Shown here: positions 9,136 through 17,676 of the stretch, piece by piece | Numbering within the stretch: position 1 is the stretch's first letter | Layout of the letters: each line of letters starts with the position of its first letter | Assembly (NCBI RefSeq): GCF_013403875.1 | Contig: NZ_JACBNX010000023.1 | Location: 1 to 64,000, forward strand | From: Burkholderia guangdongensis | Lineage (GTDB): Bacteria; Pseudomonadota; Gammaproteobacteria; Burkholderiales; Burkholderiaceae | Direction: 5' to 3' | DNA length: 64,000 nucleotides | Notes under the pieces: model-generated | Databases searched by the model: none | Seen by the model: the letters and a program-made list of their open reading frames with translations, nothing else | Told to the model about the DNA's origin: nothing | Program-made: the position numbers and the translations under genes

Positions 9136-10166
9136 CAGTCGCTCGAAATCGCCTGGTTGTAAGCGGCCACGTCCGGTTGCAGGTCGTGCAGGACCTGGCT
9201 CCAGTCGGGTTGCCAGATGTCGACGCCTTGCAGCATCGTGTTCAGCGTGCGGAAGTTGTTGTCGGCCGGATGCACGTCGGTGCGCACCGGGAAGCCGTAC
9301 GCGACCTTGCTGACGCTCTCCTGCGCGCTCGCGCTCAACAGGAAGTCGATCAGCTTCTTGCCGTTCGCGGTGTGCGGCGCGCCCGCGACGAGGCCGACGT
9401 AGTACGGCAGCGCGAACGTGGTGCGCCTGCCGTCGGGGCCGGTCGGGAAGAACACCGCGATGTTCGGGTTGTCGTGCATCTGCGTGAGGTTCATCTGCAT
9501 GTCGCCGTTCGCGACGTACAGCTCGCCCTTGTTGACGAGCGCCGTCAGCTTGCCGGTCGACGCGGACGGCCCGAGGTTGTTGGCCTGCAGCTTGTGCAGA
9601 TACGCGAAGCCGGCCGGCTTGCCGCCGAACGCATGGAAAGTCTGCAGCATGAGCGCGGTGCCGTCGCCGGCCTGGCCCGGTGTCGAGTACTGGATCTTCT
9701 GCTTGAACTGCGGCGCGAGCAGATCCGCATAGGCCTTCGGCGGCGTCTTCAGCACCGCCGTGTTGTAGATGAAGTTCGGGTAGTTGCCGACCATCGCGAC
9801 GAACATGCCCTTCGGGTCCTTGTCGCGCGCGTCGATCTTGTCGGCGCCGGCCGGCGTGTACGACTGCAGCAGGCCGTCTGCGGCGGCTTTCTGCATGAAG
9901 GGCGGCAACGTCACCAGCACGTCCGCCTGGGTATTCGACTTCTCCTTGCTCAGACGGTCCACCACGCCGCTCGAACCGGCCTCGATGTACTGGACCTTGA
10001 TGCCCGTCGCCTTCGTGAAGGCGTCGAATTCGTCGCCGAACCAGCTCGGCGAGCCGTCGTGGAGACCGTCCGCGCTATAGATGGTCACGACATCGGACTG
10101 CGCATACGCGGAAGCCGCGGCAACGGCGAATGCACAGGCCGCCGCGGTCATCAGTAGAGTCTTCAT
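9135..10166 (-). CDS. phnS: 2-aminoethylphosphonate ABC transporter, periplasmic binding protein PhnS
   Basis: A 343-residue secreted binding protein. The signal peptide MKTLLMTAAACAFAVAAAS ends near AYAQ, and the mature protein begins with DVVTIYSADGLHDG, the opening strand of the iron/AEP-binding fold. I chose the ATG at 10166 because it is preceded by GGAAGGG and gives a compact signal peptide, rather than the GTG two codons upstream. It delivers 2-aminoethylphosphonate to PhnTUV. It is located between the catabolic genes and the rest of the transporter. Confidence 0.88.
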   Translation of the reverse strand: MKTLLMTAAACAFAVAAASAYAQSDVVTIYSADGLHDGSPSWFGDEFDAFTKATGIKVQYIEAGSSGVVDRLSKEKSNTQADVLVTLPPFMQKAAADGLLQSYTPAGADKIDARDKDPKGMFVAMVGNYPNFIYNTAVLKTPPKAYADLLAPQFKQKIQYSTPGQAGDGTALMLQTFHAFGGKPAGFAYLHKLQANNLGPSASTGKLTALVNKGELYVANGDMQMNLTQMHDNPNIAVFFPTGPDGRRTTFALPYYVGLVAGAPHTANGKKLIDFLLSASAQESVSKVAYGFPVRTDVHPADNNFRTLNTMLQGVDIWQPDWSQVLHDLQPDVAAYNQAISSD

Positions 10167-10253
10167 ATCCACCCTTCCTTTCGTTGAGTTCGGATCCGCG
10201 CGGCGCCGGGAACCCCGTCCCGGACGGCGCGCATTCGCAGGCTTACGCCCACG

Positions 10254-11702
10254 TCACTCCCACGGCATCGACCAGGTTCTTACGTTCGTAAAGCTCTTCA
10301 TCGCCTCGGACATCCCCTCCTTGTAACCATTGCCCGAATCCTTGATGCCGCCGAACGGCGACATTTCCGTCCGATACCCCGGCACCTCCCACACGTTCAC
10401 GGTGCCGACTTCCAGCTCCCTGACGAAGCGCGTCGTGTAGTCGAGCCGGTTCGTGCAAATGCCCGACGACAGCCCGAACGCGGTCGAGTTCGAAATGCGG
10501 ATCACCTCGTCGATCGCGTTCGGCACGCGGATGATCGGGATCACCGGGCCGAAGGTCTCCTCGCGCACGAGCTCACAGTCGTACGGCACATGATCGACGA
10601 CGGTCGGGTGGAACAGCGCGCCGTCGCGCGGCGCGCCATGCAGCACGCGCGCGCCTTGCGCGACGGCGTCGGCGACGCGGCGCTCGAACAGTTGCGCCGA
10701 CGCCTCGTTGATCACGGTGCCGACGTCGACCGTCGGGTCCATCGGGTCGCCGCACTTGAGCTTCTTCGCATGCACGAGCACGCGCTCGACGAACGCATCG
10801 GCGATGCTCTCGACCACGAGGATGCGCTTGACCGCCGTGCAGCGCTGCCCTGAGTTCTTGGTCGCGCCCGTCACGGCGAGCTGCGCGGCGCGGTCGAGAT
10901 CGGCGTCCTCCATCACGATCAGCGGGTCGTTGCCGCCCAGCTCGAGCACCGTGCGGCGGTAGCCGGCGTGCTGCGCGATGTATTTGCCGACCCGCACCGA
11001 GCCCGTGAAGGTGACCAGGTCGCAATGCGGATCCGTGATCATCGCGTCGCCCATCGTGCGCGGATTGCCGGTGACGACGCTCAGCATCTCCGGCGGCAGG
11101 CCGGCTTCGTACAGCACGTCGGCGAGCGCGAGCGCCGTGAGCGGCGTGAGCTCGGTCGGCTTGAGCACGACGCGGTTGTTGGTCGCGATCGCGGGCGCGA
11201 GCTTGTGGCTCACCATGTTCAGCGGATGATTGAACGGCGTGATCGCCGAGATCACGCCGAGCAGCGGCAGCCGCGTCGTGAAGATCTTGCGGTTCTTGCC
11301 GTTCGGGCTGATGTCGCACGCGTAGATTTCGCCGTCGTCCTTGATCGTGAGCTGCGCCGCGAACGACCACACGTCGTACGCGCGGCTCGCCTCGTAGAGC
11401 GAATCCCTCCAGCACAGCCCCGATTCCGCGGTGATCAGGCGCGCGAAATCCTCCTTGCGATCGCGCAGCGCCTCGGCCGTGGTCTGCAGAATGCGCTGAC
11501 GCTCGAAACGCGTGAGCCGCGGCTTCGCCGCATGCGCGGTCGCGAATGCCTGTTGCACGTGCTCGGGGCGACCGGCCGGCACGGTGCCGACCACCTCGTT
11601 CGTATACGGATTGAAAACCTCGATCACTTCGTCGGTGGCGACGTGCCGGCCGGCGATGCGCATCGATTCCTGCCTGACTGCGGGTTTGGTCATGACGTTC
11701 AT
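10254..11702 (-). CDS. phnY: Phosphonoacetaldehyde dehydrogenase PhnY
   Basis: A 482-residue member of the aldehyde dehydrogenase superfamily that oxidises phosphonoacetaldehyde to phosphonoacetate with NAD. The catalytic Cys288 lies in NSGQRCTAV and the general base Glu254 in TVLELGGNDP; the nucleotide-binding region includes TFTGSVRVGK. Position between phnA and the AEP transporter, together with phnW, makes the substrate assignment much firmer than sequence alone. GAGG precedes the ATG. The 81 bases between phnA and phnY contain nothing that looks like a terminator. Confidence 0.92.
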   Translation of the reverse strand: MNVMTKPAVRQESMRIAGRHVATDEVIEVFNPYTNEVVGTVPAGRPEHVQQAFATAHAAKPRLTRFERQRILQTTAEALRDRKEDFARLITAESGLCWRDSLYEASRAYDVWSFAAQLTIKDDGEIYACDISPNGKNRKIFTTRLPLLGVISAITPFNHPLNMVSHKLAPAIATNNRVVLKPTELTPLTALALADVLYEAGLPPEMLSVVTGNPRTMGDAMITDPHCDLVTFTGSVRVGKYIAQHAGYRRTVLELGGNDPLIVMEDADLDRAAQLAVTGATKNSGQRCTAVKRILVVESIADAFVERVLVHAKKLKCGDPMDPTVDVGTVINEASAQLFERRVADAVAQGARVLHGAPRDGALFHPTVVDHVPYDCELVREETFGPVIPIIRVPNAIDEVIRISNSTAFGLSSGICTNRLDYTTRFVRELEVGTVNVWEVPGYRTEMSPFGGIKDSGNGYKEGMSEAMKSFTNVRTWSMPWE

Positions 11703-11783
11703 CGAATACCTCGTTCAACGATCGGGTAAATCACGCGCGCCGTCGCGTGCGCCACGCGTGGGCATGCGGGCATGCTGGATGCG

Positions 11784-13055
11784 TTATGCGTCGGCGGTCT
11801 GCAGCGTGTGATTGAGCGCGACGTCGAAGATGTCGAAGTTGCGCAGCGCGCGGCCCGCCGGCCAGTCGGTCTTGCGGTTGACGATGAGCGGCACGTCCTC
11901 TTCCGAGAGCCCGCCGTGCGAACGCAGCGGCTCGGTGAGACCCGACAGGTCGTGACGCGCGGCGCTCGTGCCGAACACCTTGCCGCGCGCGCCGATCACG
12001 ACGAGGTCGCCGATCCGGTCGGGCGGCAGCTCGAAGCGCTCGCAGGCCTCGTCGCTCGTGAGCGCGAGCTCGACGCCGTCGGTGGCGCGCAGCCGCTCGA
12101 GCAGCGATGCCGCGTCGGCCGCGCCGACGCCGTCGGGCAGATAAACCGTCGCGAACGAGCCGAGCGCGCCGTGATGCGCGACGTACGGATCGGTGATCGG
12201 CAGGATCACGCGCGCACGGGCATTGCCGGTCCACTCGTCGAAGCGATCCTGCAGATAGAGCACGTCGGGCGCACCGTCCGAACGGTGCTTGTCGTTCATC
12301 CCGTGATCGGCGGTGATCGCCAGCACGCAGCCGGCCGCGTCGAGCGCGCCGACGTAGCGGTCGAACATCGCATAGAAGTCGTTGGCCTTCGGCGAGCCGG
12401 GCGCCGCCTTGTGCTGCACGTAGTCGGTCGTCGACAGGTACATCAGGTCGGGCCCGAACGTGTCGAGCAGCTTCACGCCCGCCGCGAACACGAACTCGGA
12501 GAGCTCCGCCGAGTACACGTCGGGCAGCGGCTTGCCGACGTACGCGAGCACGTCGCCGAGGCCGTTGCCCGCGCGCGTCGCCTGGTCGGCCTTCTCGGCC
12601 GAGAACGCGATCGCGCGGCCGCTCGCAAAATCGAGCCCGTTGCCGAGCAGCGTGCGCAGCTTGTCCTTCGCGGTGACGACGGCGACCTTCGCGCCGATGT
12701 CATGGAACGCCTGAAAGATCGTCGGCGCGCGCAGGAAGCGCGCGTCGTTCATCATCACCTCTTCGCCGCTCGCGCGGTCGTAGAAATAGTTGCCCGCGAT
12801 GCCGTGCACCTTCGGCGGACGGCCGGTGACGATCGACAGGTTGTTGGGGTTCGTGAAGCTCGGAATCACGCACTGGGCGATGCGGTTCGTGCCCGTGCGC
12901 AGCAGCTTCGCGAGATGCGGCGCCCGCCCCGCCGCGACGGCTTCCTCGATATAGGCGGGCGCGGAACCGTCGAGGCAGATCACCACGACGGGCTGGCCCG
13001 GCAAGCGGTATTCGCGACCGTTCACGGTCACCACGGCGTCTTGCAGCGTACTCAT
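11784..13055 (-). CDS. phnA: Phosphonoacetate hydrolase PhnA
   Basis: A 423-residue alkaline-phosphatase-superfamily enzyme that cleaves the C-P bond of phosphonoacetate to acetate and phosphate. Metal-binding and nucleophile motifs are visible: VVVICLDGSAPAY near residue 25, SFTNPNNLSIVTG with the nucleophilic Thr near residue 68, and AITADHGMNDKH with Asp and His ligands. ATG at 13055 follows GGGGAGAG. The open frame continues far upstream but only as an out-of-frame shadow of phnW. It is 11 bases downstream of phnW. Confidence 0.93.
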   Translation of the reverse strand: MSTLQDAVVTVNGREYRLPGQPVVVICLDGSAPAYIEEAVAAGRAPHLAKLLRTGTNRIAQCVIPSFTNPNNLSIVTGRPPKVHGIAGNYFYDRASGEEVMMNDARFLRAPTIFQAFHDIGAKVAVVTAKDKLRTLLGNGLDFASGRAIAFSAEKADQATRAGNGLGDVLAYVGKPLPDVYSAELSEFVFAAGVKLLDTFGPDLMYLSTTDYVQHKAAPGSPKANDFYAMFDRYVGALDAAGCVLAITADHGMNDKHRSDGAPDVLYLQDRFDEWTGNARARVILPITDPYVAHHGALGSFATVYLPDGVGAADAASLLERLRATDGVELALTSDEACERFELPPDRIGDLVVIGARGKVFGTSAARHDLSGLTEPLRSHGGLSEEDVPLIVNRKTDWPAGRALRNFDIFDVALNHTLQTADA

Positions 13056-13066
13056 CGCTCTCCCCT

Positions 13067-14224
13067 TTACGCGGTTTTCGCGACGTCGCCGGTGATGCCC
13101 ATTTCCTCGAGCACCTCGCCGATCGCGGCCAGCGCCGCGCGCATCTCGCGCTCGCCGATGCGGCCGATGCAGCCGATGCGGAACGAATCCGCGACCGTGA
13201 GCTTGCCCGGATAGATCACGTAGCCGCGCGCTTTCAGGTTGTCGTAGAAGCGCTGAAACACGAAGCGCGGATCGTCCGGCATATGGAACGTGACGATGAT
13301 CGGCGCCTGCAGCGCGTCGGGCAGCAGCGGCTGGAAGCCGAGCGCGCGCATGCCGTCGAGCAGGATCCGGCAATTGTTGCGATAGCGCGCACCGCGCCCG
13401 GCGACGCCGCCTTCCGCGTCGAACTCGTCGAGCGCCTGGTGGAACGCGACGATCACGTGCGTGGGCGGCGTAAAGCGGTACTGGCTGGTCTTTTCGATAT
13501 TGCTCGACTGATCGTGCAGGTCGAGCACGAGGGTCGTCGCGTTGCCCTGGGTGCGCGCGAGCGCGTCGCGCCGGCAGATCACGAAGCCGAGCCCCGGCAC
13601 GCCCTCGATGCACTTGTTCGACGACGCGGCGACGGCGTCGATATGCATCGCCCGCACGTCGACCGGCAACGCGCCGAACGCGCTCATCGAATCGACGAGG
13701 TAGCCCTTGCCGTACCGCGCCGCGAGCGCGCCGATCCGCGCGATCGGGTTGAGGATGCCCGCCGTGGTCTCGCAGTGGACCGTGAACACGTGGGTGATCG
13801 ACGGCCGGGACGCGAGCAGCGCCTCGACCTGGGCGAGATCGGGCGGCGTGTCCTCGGGCGTTTCGTGCACGACGGTCTTGCGCCCGGCGATCTCGAGAAT
13901 CCGCTTCGCGCGCTTGCCGTACGCGCCGTTGATCAGCACGAGCACCTCGCCGTCGGCCGGCACGAACGTGGTGAGCATCGCCTCGACGGCAAACGTGCCC
14001 GAGCCCTGCATCGGCACGGTCACCCATTCGTCCCCGCCGTTCGCAATCGCGGCGAGGCGCTTGAGCACCGAGCGGTTGATCTCGATGAAGTTCGCGTCGC
14101 GCGAACCCCAATCGTGAACCATCGCGGCCTTGACGGTGCGGGACGTGGTGAGCGGGCCAGGGGTCAGCAGCAACGGATCGCCGGTTTCAGACACAGCCGG
14201 CGATGAATATGGGGAACGGCTCAT
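13067..14224 (-). CDS. phnW: 2-aminoethylphosphonate--pyruvate transaminase PhnW
   Basis: A 385-residue class V PLP aminotransferase that converts 2-aminoethylphosphonate plus pyruvate to phosphonoacetaldehyde plus alanine. The PLP lysine is Lys204 in AASSNKCIEGVPG, and the N-terminal LLLTPGPLTTS and the HDWGSRD segment are family hallmarks. It is the first gene of the operon, with GGAGAGAG before the ATG and a good promoter 51-79 bases upstream. PhnX (phosphonatase) is absent; the operon instead uses the PhnY-PhnA branch. Confidence 0.94.
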   Translation of the reverse strand: MSRSPYSSPAVSETGDPLLLTPGPLTTSRTVKAAMVHDWGSRDANFIEINRSVLKRLAAIANGGDEWVTVPMQGSGTFAVEAMLTTFVPADGEVLVLINGAYGKRAKRILEIAGRKTVVHETPEDTPPDLAQVEALLASRPSITHVFTVHCETTAGILNPIARIGALAARYGKGYLVDSMSAFGALPVDVRAMHIDAVAASSNKCIEGVPGLGFVICRRDALARTQGNATTLVLDLHDQSSNIEKTSQYRFTPPTHVIVAFHQALDEFDAEGGVAGRGARYRNNCRILLDGMRALGFQPLLPDALQAPIIVTFHMPDDPRFVFQRFYDNLKARGYVIYPGKLTVADSFRIGCIGRIGEREMRAALAAIGEVLEEMGITGDVAKTA

Positions 14225-14274
14225 CGACTCTCTCCTTGCGGTGGATTCTGGTCATGCGCGAGTGCTTGAAACCC

Positions 14275-14303
14275 ACTCTAGAGCACGCAACAAAAACAGT
14301 CAA
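14275..14303 (-). promoter_or_regulatory. Promoter of the phnWAYSTUV operon
   Basis: On the minus strand TTGACT (14298-14303) and TAGAGT (14275-14280) are separated by exactly 17 bases, a good sigma70-type pair, 51 bases before the phnW start. Visible by eye only; not experimentally supported. Confidence 0.55.
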
Positions 14304-14314
14304 TATGCCAAAAA

Positions 14315-14335
14315 TTGCAACATAGACATTTGCAA
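14315..14335. promoter_or_regulatory. Pair of TTGCAA sites upstream of the phn promoter
   Basis: The palindromic hexamer TTGCAA occurs at 14315-14320 and 14330-14335, about 12 bases upstream of the -35 element. The location suits an activator binding site. Which regulator binds is not known. Confidence 0.3.
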
Positions 14336-14384
14336 ACGGAGGCGCGTGATGGGTCGGACGCGGGAGGGTTCGAAGAACAGCGGG

Positions 14385-15230
14385 TCAAAAGAGCCGCAGC
14401 AGCGCCAGCCCGGCAACCGTCAGCGTGGCAGCGACCGCCCGCACGCGGCTGAACGGCTCTTTCAAGATGAATACGGCGATGAAACCGGCGAACACCACGC
14501 TCGTCTCGCGCACCGCCGCGACGAGCGCGATGGGCGCGACCGTCATCGCCCAGATGACGGTCCAGTACGCGACGAGCGCCATCGCCCCGCCCGCGAAGCC
14601 GGGCAGCAGGAAGCGCCGCATCGGCGCCATGCCGGCCAGCCCGTAGCGGCACACGCACAACGCCGGCATCGGGAGCGCGTCGACGACGAACAGCATCGCG
14701 GCATACGCATTGGCGTCTCCGGCCGTGCGCGCGCCCATCCCGTCCACGACCGTGTAACTGGCGATCATCGTTGCGGTGAGCAGCGCGAAGCCGAGCGCGG
14801 CGCGGTTCTGCCCGGCCGGATGACGATGACCGCGCAGCGACAGCAGCGCGACGCCGACGCCGAGCAGCGCGATGCCCGCGACGCTGCCGGCGCTCAACGT
14901 CTCGCGCAGCGCCGTGAGCGACACGAGCGCGGCGATCAAGGGCGCCAGGCCGCGCGCGATCGGGTAGATCTGCCCCATGTCGGCGCGCCGGTACGCTTCG
15001 CTGAGGCTGACGTAGTAGCCGAGATGGAGGGTCACCGAAGCGGCCACCCACGGCCACGCGGCGCGCGGCGGCAGGCCCGTCACGCACAGCGCGGGCACGG
15101 CGATCACGCCGCAGGCGATGCACAGCAGCGTCATCGCGAGAAACGGATCGAGCCGCACCTTGATCATCGCATTCCAGCCGGCATGCAGCACGGCGGCGCA
15201 GAGCACCGCGAGAAAGACGGGAAGCGTCAT
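14385..15230 (-). CDS. EamA/DMT-family transporter
   Basis: A 281-residue inner-membrane protein with about ten hydrophobic segments in two EamA repeats, such as LAVLCAAVLHAGWNAMIKV at the N-terminus and GFALLTATMIASYTVVDG starting the second half. The family exports or imports small metabolites. ATG at 15230 is chosen because the segment before it is hydrophilic shadow. It is 7 bases downstream of the DeoR gene, so the two form an operon just upstream of phnW. Substrate unknown; a role with aminophosphonates is a guess from location. Confidence 0.82.
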   Translation of the reverse strand: MTLPVFLAVLCAAVLHAGWNAMIKVRLDPFLAMTLLCIACGVIAVPALCVTGLPPRAAWPWVAASVTLHLGYYVSLSEAYRRADMGQIYPIARGLAPLIAALVSLTALRETLSAGSVAGIALLGVGVALLSLRGHRHPAGQNRAALGFALLTATMIASYTVVDGMGARTAGDANAYAAMLFVVDALPMPALCVCRYGLAGMAPMRRFLLPGFAGGAMALVAYWTVIWAMTVAPIALVAAVRETSVVFAGFIAVFILKEPFSRVRAVAATLTVAGLALLRLF

Positions 15231-15237
15231 CGGCGTT

Positions 15238-16020
15238 TCAGCTCCGGTGATCGGCGACGATGATCTCCCAGCGTTGCTCGTCGAACGCGCGGGCGATGCG
15301 CGCGGGCGGCAACGCATCGACGATCAGCCCCGCGATCTGCGGAACCGGCGCGATCCGCACGGGGGTGCCGCGCTCGAACTTGCTGTGATCGGCGAGCACA
15401 TAGACCTTCTTGCCCGATTTCATCATCAGATGCCGCTGCTCGGCCGCGAGCCGCGTGTAGTCGGTGAGTTCGCCTTCGGGCGAAATCCCGCCGACGCCGA
15501 GAAACACGAGATCGACGCGGAAATGGCTGAGCGCCGCCATCGTTTCGACGCCGAACGCGGCCTCGTCGTTCGGATCGATGTCTCCGCCGAGCGCGATGAC
15601 CTTCACGCGCGGCGTGCGGCACAGCAGCAGCGCGATCGGCAGGCTGTTGGTGATGACCGTGAGGTCGCTGTGGCTGCCCAGCGCGGCCGCGAGGCTGAGC
15701 GTGGTCGAGCCCGAGTCGATCAGCACGACCATGCCGTTGTCGACGAGGCGCGCGGCGGCGGCGCCGATCGCCGCCTTGCCCGCGGCGTTCGCGGCCTCGC
15801 GCGCGGCGAGCGACGGTTCGTCGACGGACCGCTTCGCGGCGCCGCCGTGCACGAGATTCGCGTGGCCCTGGCCGGCGAGCAGCTTCAGATCGCGGCGGAT
15901 CGTTTCGCGCGACACGCCGAGCGTCGCGGACAGATCCGCCACGCTCACCGAACCGGCCGCGTCGAGGCTTTGCAGGATGTAGTCGACCCGGTCAATGGCG
16001 AGCCGGCGAGTCACGGTCAT
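15238..16020 (-). CDS. DeoR family transcriptional regulator
   Basis: A 260-residue DeoR repressor. The helix-turn-helix is VSVADLSATLGVSRETIRRDL (about 25-45), and the sensor domain carries DSGSTTLSLAAAL and TVITNSLPIA, which bind phosphorylated ligands in the family. It leads a two-gene unit with the DMT transporter. Two perfect 12-base direct repeats lie 56 and 86 bases upstream of its start and are likely its own operator. It could also control the phn operon, although the sequence does not prove this. Confidence 0.87.
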   Translation of the reverse strand: MTVTRRLAIDRVDYILQSLDAAGSVSVADLSATLGVSRETIRRDLKLLAGQGHANLVHGGAAKRSVDEPSLAAREAANAAGKAAIGAAAARLVDNGMVVLIDSGSTTLSLAAALGSHSDLTVITNSLPIALLLCRTPRVKVIALGGDIDPNDEAAFGVETMAALSHFRVDLVFLGVGGISPEGELTDYTRLAAEQRHLMMKSGKKVYVLADHSKFERGTPVRIAPVPQIAGLIVDALPPARIARAFDEQRWEIIVADHRS

Positions 16021-16064
16021 GGAAGATTGCGCAGGTGATCAGAGCTCGAGTGGAGTCGGGTGGC

Positions 16065-16117
16065 ACGCCACATTCAACGCCACGATAGATCACAAAATAA
16101 CACAAAACGCCACGATA
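16065..16117. promoter_or_regulatory. Direct-repeat operator upstream of the DeoR gene
   Basis: AACGCCACGATA occurs at 16076-16087 and 16106-16117, a spacing of 30 bases or three helical turns; a partial copy, ACGCCAC, is at 16065-16071. Between them lies AACACAAAAC (16099-16108), which is also present at the other DeoR control region near 2072. Confidence 0.5.
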
Positions 16118-16159
16118 AACCGCATGTGGTGTCGGATACCGCCAGTATCCGAAGGACGC

Positions 16160-16489
16160 TTACCGACTGTCCCCCGGCCACCACGGTTCGGCGGCCGGCC
16201 GGATCAGATAGTCGTCCAGGTTCTTGCCCTCCAGCCATTTCGGGCAGGCGCCGCGGCCCGTCCACGATCGGCCGGACGACGGATCGTAGTATTTGGCCGG
16301 CAGTTTCTTCGGCTTGTCCTTCACGAAGCCGGCCGCGCGCAGCAGTTCCGTTTCCGTGATCCCGTATTCCCTGACCTGCTCGCGAATCGCGGCCAGCGCG
16401 GCCGCCTTTTCTCTCACCCGGGCTTCCTCGAGGAGCAGGTTGACGTGGCCGAGTTCCTTCTGGAGTGCGTGGATTTTGCTGGTTGTCAC
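16160..16489 (-). CDS. H-NS family nucleoid protein
   Basis: A 109-residue H-NS/MvaT-like histone family protein. The N-terminal half is a coiled coil for oligomerisation (LQKELGHVNLLLEEARVREK), and the C-terminal domain has the beta-proteobacterial H-NS DNA-binding signature KYYDPSSGRSWTGRGACPKWLEGK. I prefer the GTG start at 16489, which is preceded by GAAGG about ten bases upstream. A TTG start at 16534 would place the first codons inside a perfect inverted repeat. Many Burkholderia carry several such proteins, which silence AT-rich acquired DNA. The AT-rich promoter of the adhesin 1.1 kb away is a potential target. Confidence 0.85.
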   Translation of the reverse strand: MTTSKIHALQKELGHVNLLLEEARVREKAAALAAIREQVREYGITETELLRAAGFVKDKPKKLPAKYYDPSSGRSWTGRGACPKWLEGKNLDDYLIRPAAEPWWPGDSR

Positions 16490-16522
16490 GTGAGGTGTGC
16501 CTTCATCGATAGCGCCAACGCA

Positions 16523-16555
16523 TTTGCCGGACAAACCTCTTCGTTGTCCGGCAAA
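16523..16555. promoter_or_regulatory. Perfect 12-bp inverted repeat upstream of the H-NS gene
   Basis: TTTGCCGGACAA (16523-16534) is the exact reverse complement of TTGTCCGGCAAA (16544-16555), with a 9-base loop. It is 34-66 bases upstream of the chosen GTG start. There is no T-run beside it, so it is more likely an operator or leader hairpin than a terminator. Confidence 0.5.
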
Positions 16556-16720
16556 TACGGAAAATAAGCCGCGATTGTAGCAGCCGATAGTGCGACGGCC
16601 ACCTGCCGATCGCCTATCCGCGCGGCGACGGCGGGATCGTGTTGCGACGAGGCGCTATCATCGTTCCCATAGCCCTCTCATTGCCCGCTTCCCGCACGCC
16701 CACACTCCGCGAAAAACGAC

Positions 16721-17503
16721 ATGACGAATACACCCGAACACGTGGACAGCGCCGCACGACACCTCGTCGCGGCCCGTCGCGCCGGCGTCGCCGGCCCGCT
16801 GCTGCCGGACGACTGCCGGCCCGACGACATCGAAACCGCACTGGCGATTCAGCGTCGCGTCGCCGAATTGCTCGACGAGCCGATCGGCGGATGGAAATGC
16901 TCGGTGCCGCCGCCGGAACGCGTCGTCGTCGCGCCGATCTTCGCATCGACGATCCGTGCGTCGGGTGCGCCGTTCCCGGTCGTTGCCGATGCAACGAATG
17001 CGGCGAACGCGGCGATCGTCCGGATCGAGCCGGAAATCGCGTTCGTGCTCGATCGCGATCTGCCGCCGCGCGACCCGCCATACGGCGAAGACGACGTGCG
17101 CGGCGCGATCCGCGAGGTCCGCCTCGTGCTCGAAGTGCTCGGCTGCCGCTACGCGGATCCGTCGCGCGCGACGGTGCCGGAATTGCTCGCGGACGGACAG
17201 TTCAACCAGGGATTGTGCGTCGGGCCGGTCGTGCGCGACGGCCTGAGCGCGACGCTCGACACCATCGCGCTCGCGTTCGAAGGCGGCGTGAACCGCTCGA
17301 TCGACGGCCATCATCCGGACGGCCATCCGCTCAAGCCGCTGCTGTGGCTCGTCAATTTCCTCGCTTCGCGCGGCGAATCCGTTCGGGCGGGCCAGATCGT
17401 GACGACCGGATCGTATGCCGGCGCGATCGACGTGCCGCTTCGCCAGCGTCTGACCGTGCGCTTCGGCGAACTCGGCAGCCTCGCGGTGGAGCTGGTTACC
17501 TGA
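16721..17503 (+). CDS. 2-keto-4-pentenoate hydratase / fumarylacetoacetate hydrolase family protein
   Basis: A 260-residue enzyme of the hydratase/decarboxylase branch of the FAH superfamily. Metal-ligand type acidic residues are visible in IEPEIAFVLDRDLP (about 107-120), and WLVNFLASRG plus IVTTGSYAG near the C-terminus are hallmarks of 2-oxopent-4-enoate hydratases. These enzymes hydrate or decarboxylate dienol acids from catechol meta-cleavage, but no other meta-cleavage gene is nearby, so the physiological substrate is unknown. It stands alone: upstream is the divergent H-NS gene, downstream the adhesin with its own promoter. Confidence 0.8.
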   Translation: MTNTPEHVDSAARHLVAARRAGVAGPLLPDDCRPDDIETALAIQRRVAELLDEPIGGWKCSVPPPERVVVAPIFASTIRASGAPFPVVADATNAANAAIVRIEPEIAFVLDRDLPPRDPPYGEDDVRGAIREVRLVLEVLGCRYADPSRATVPELLADGQFNQGLCVGPVVRDGLSATLDTIALAFEGGVNRSIDGHHPDGHPLKPLLWLVNFLASRGESVRAGQIVTTGSYAGAIDVPLRQRLTVRFGELGSLAVELVT

Positions 17504-17551
17504 GCCCCCACGCTCAAATTTGATACAAATCAACGGCCGCGCCGGCATATA

Positions 17552-17580
17552 TTACATAAACATTACAGCGTTGATAGAAT
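17552..17580 (+). promoter_or_regulatory. Promoter of the adhesin gene
   Basis: TTACAT (17552-17557) and TAGAAT (17575-17580) are 17 bases apart. The region 17515-17580 is much richer in A+T than the surrounding DNA, which favours both promoter melting and H-NS binding. It would give a leader of roughly 90 bases. Confidence 0.5.
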
Positions 17581-17676
17581 CGGCACTTTGTTCGACCGTG
17601 GCTTCCGGCGGCTTTGTTGTGCCCATGTTTCGTGCTGCCCCGATCGACCGCAACCCGACGGCAGATTCCCGATTCC

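Noticed and set aside
11784..14111. Long open frame extending phnA far upstream
   Set aside because: The upstream part is Arg/Ala-rich and coincides with phnW in another frame; the start at 13055 fits the hydrolase family.
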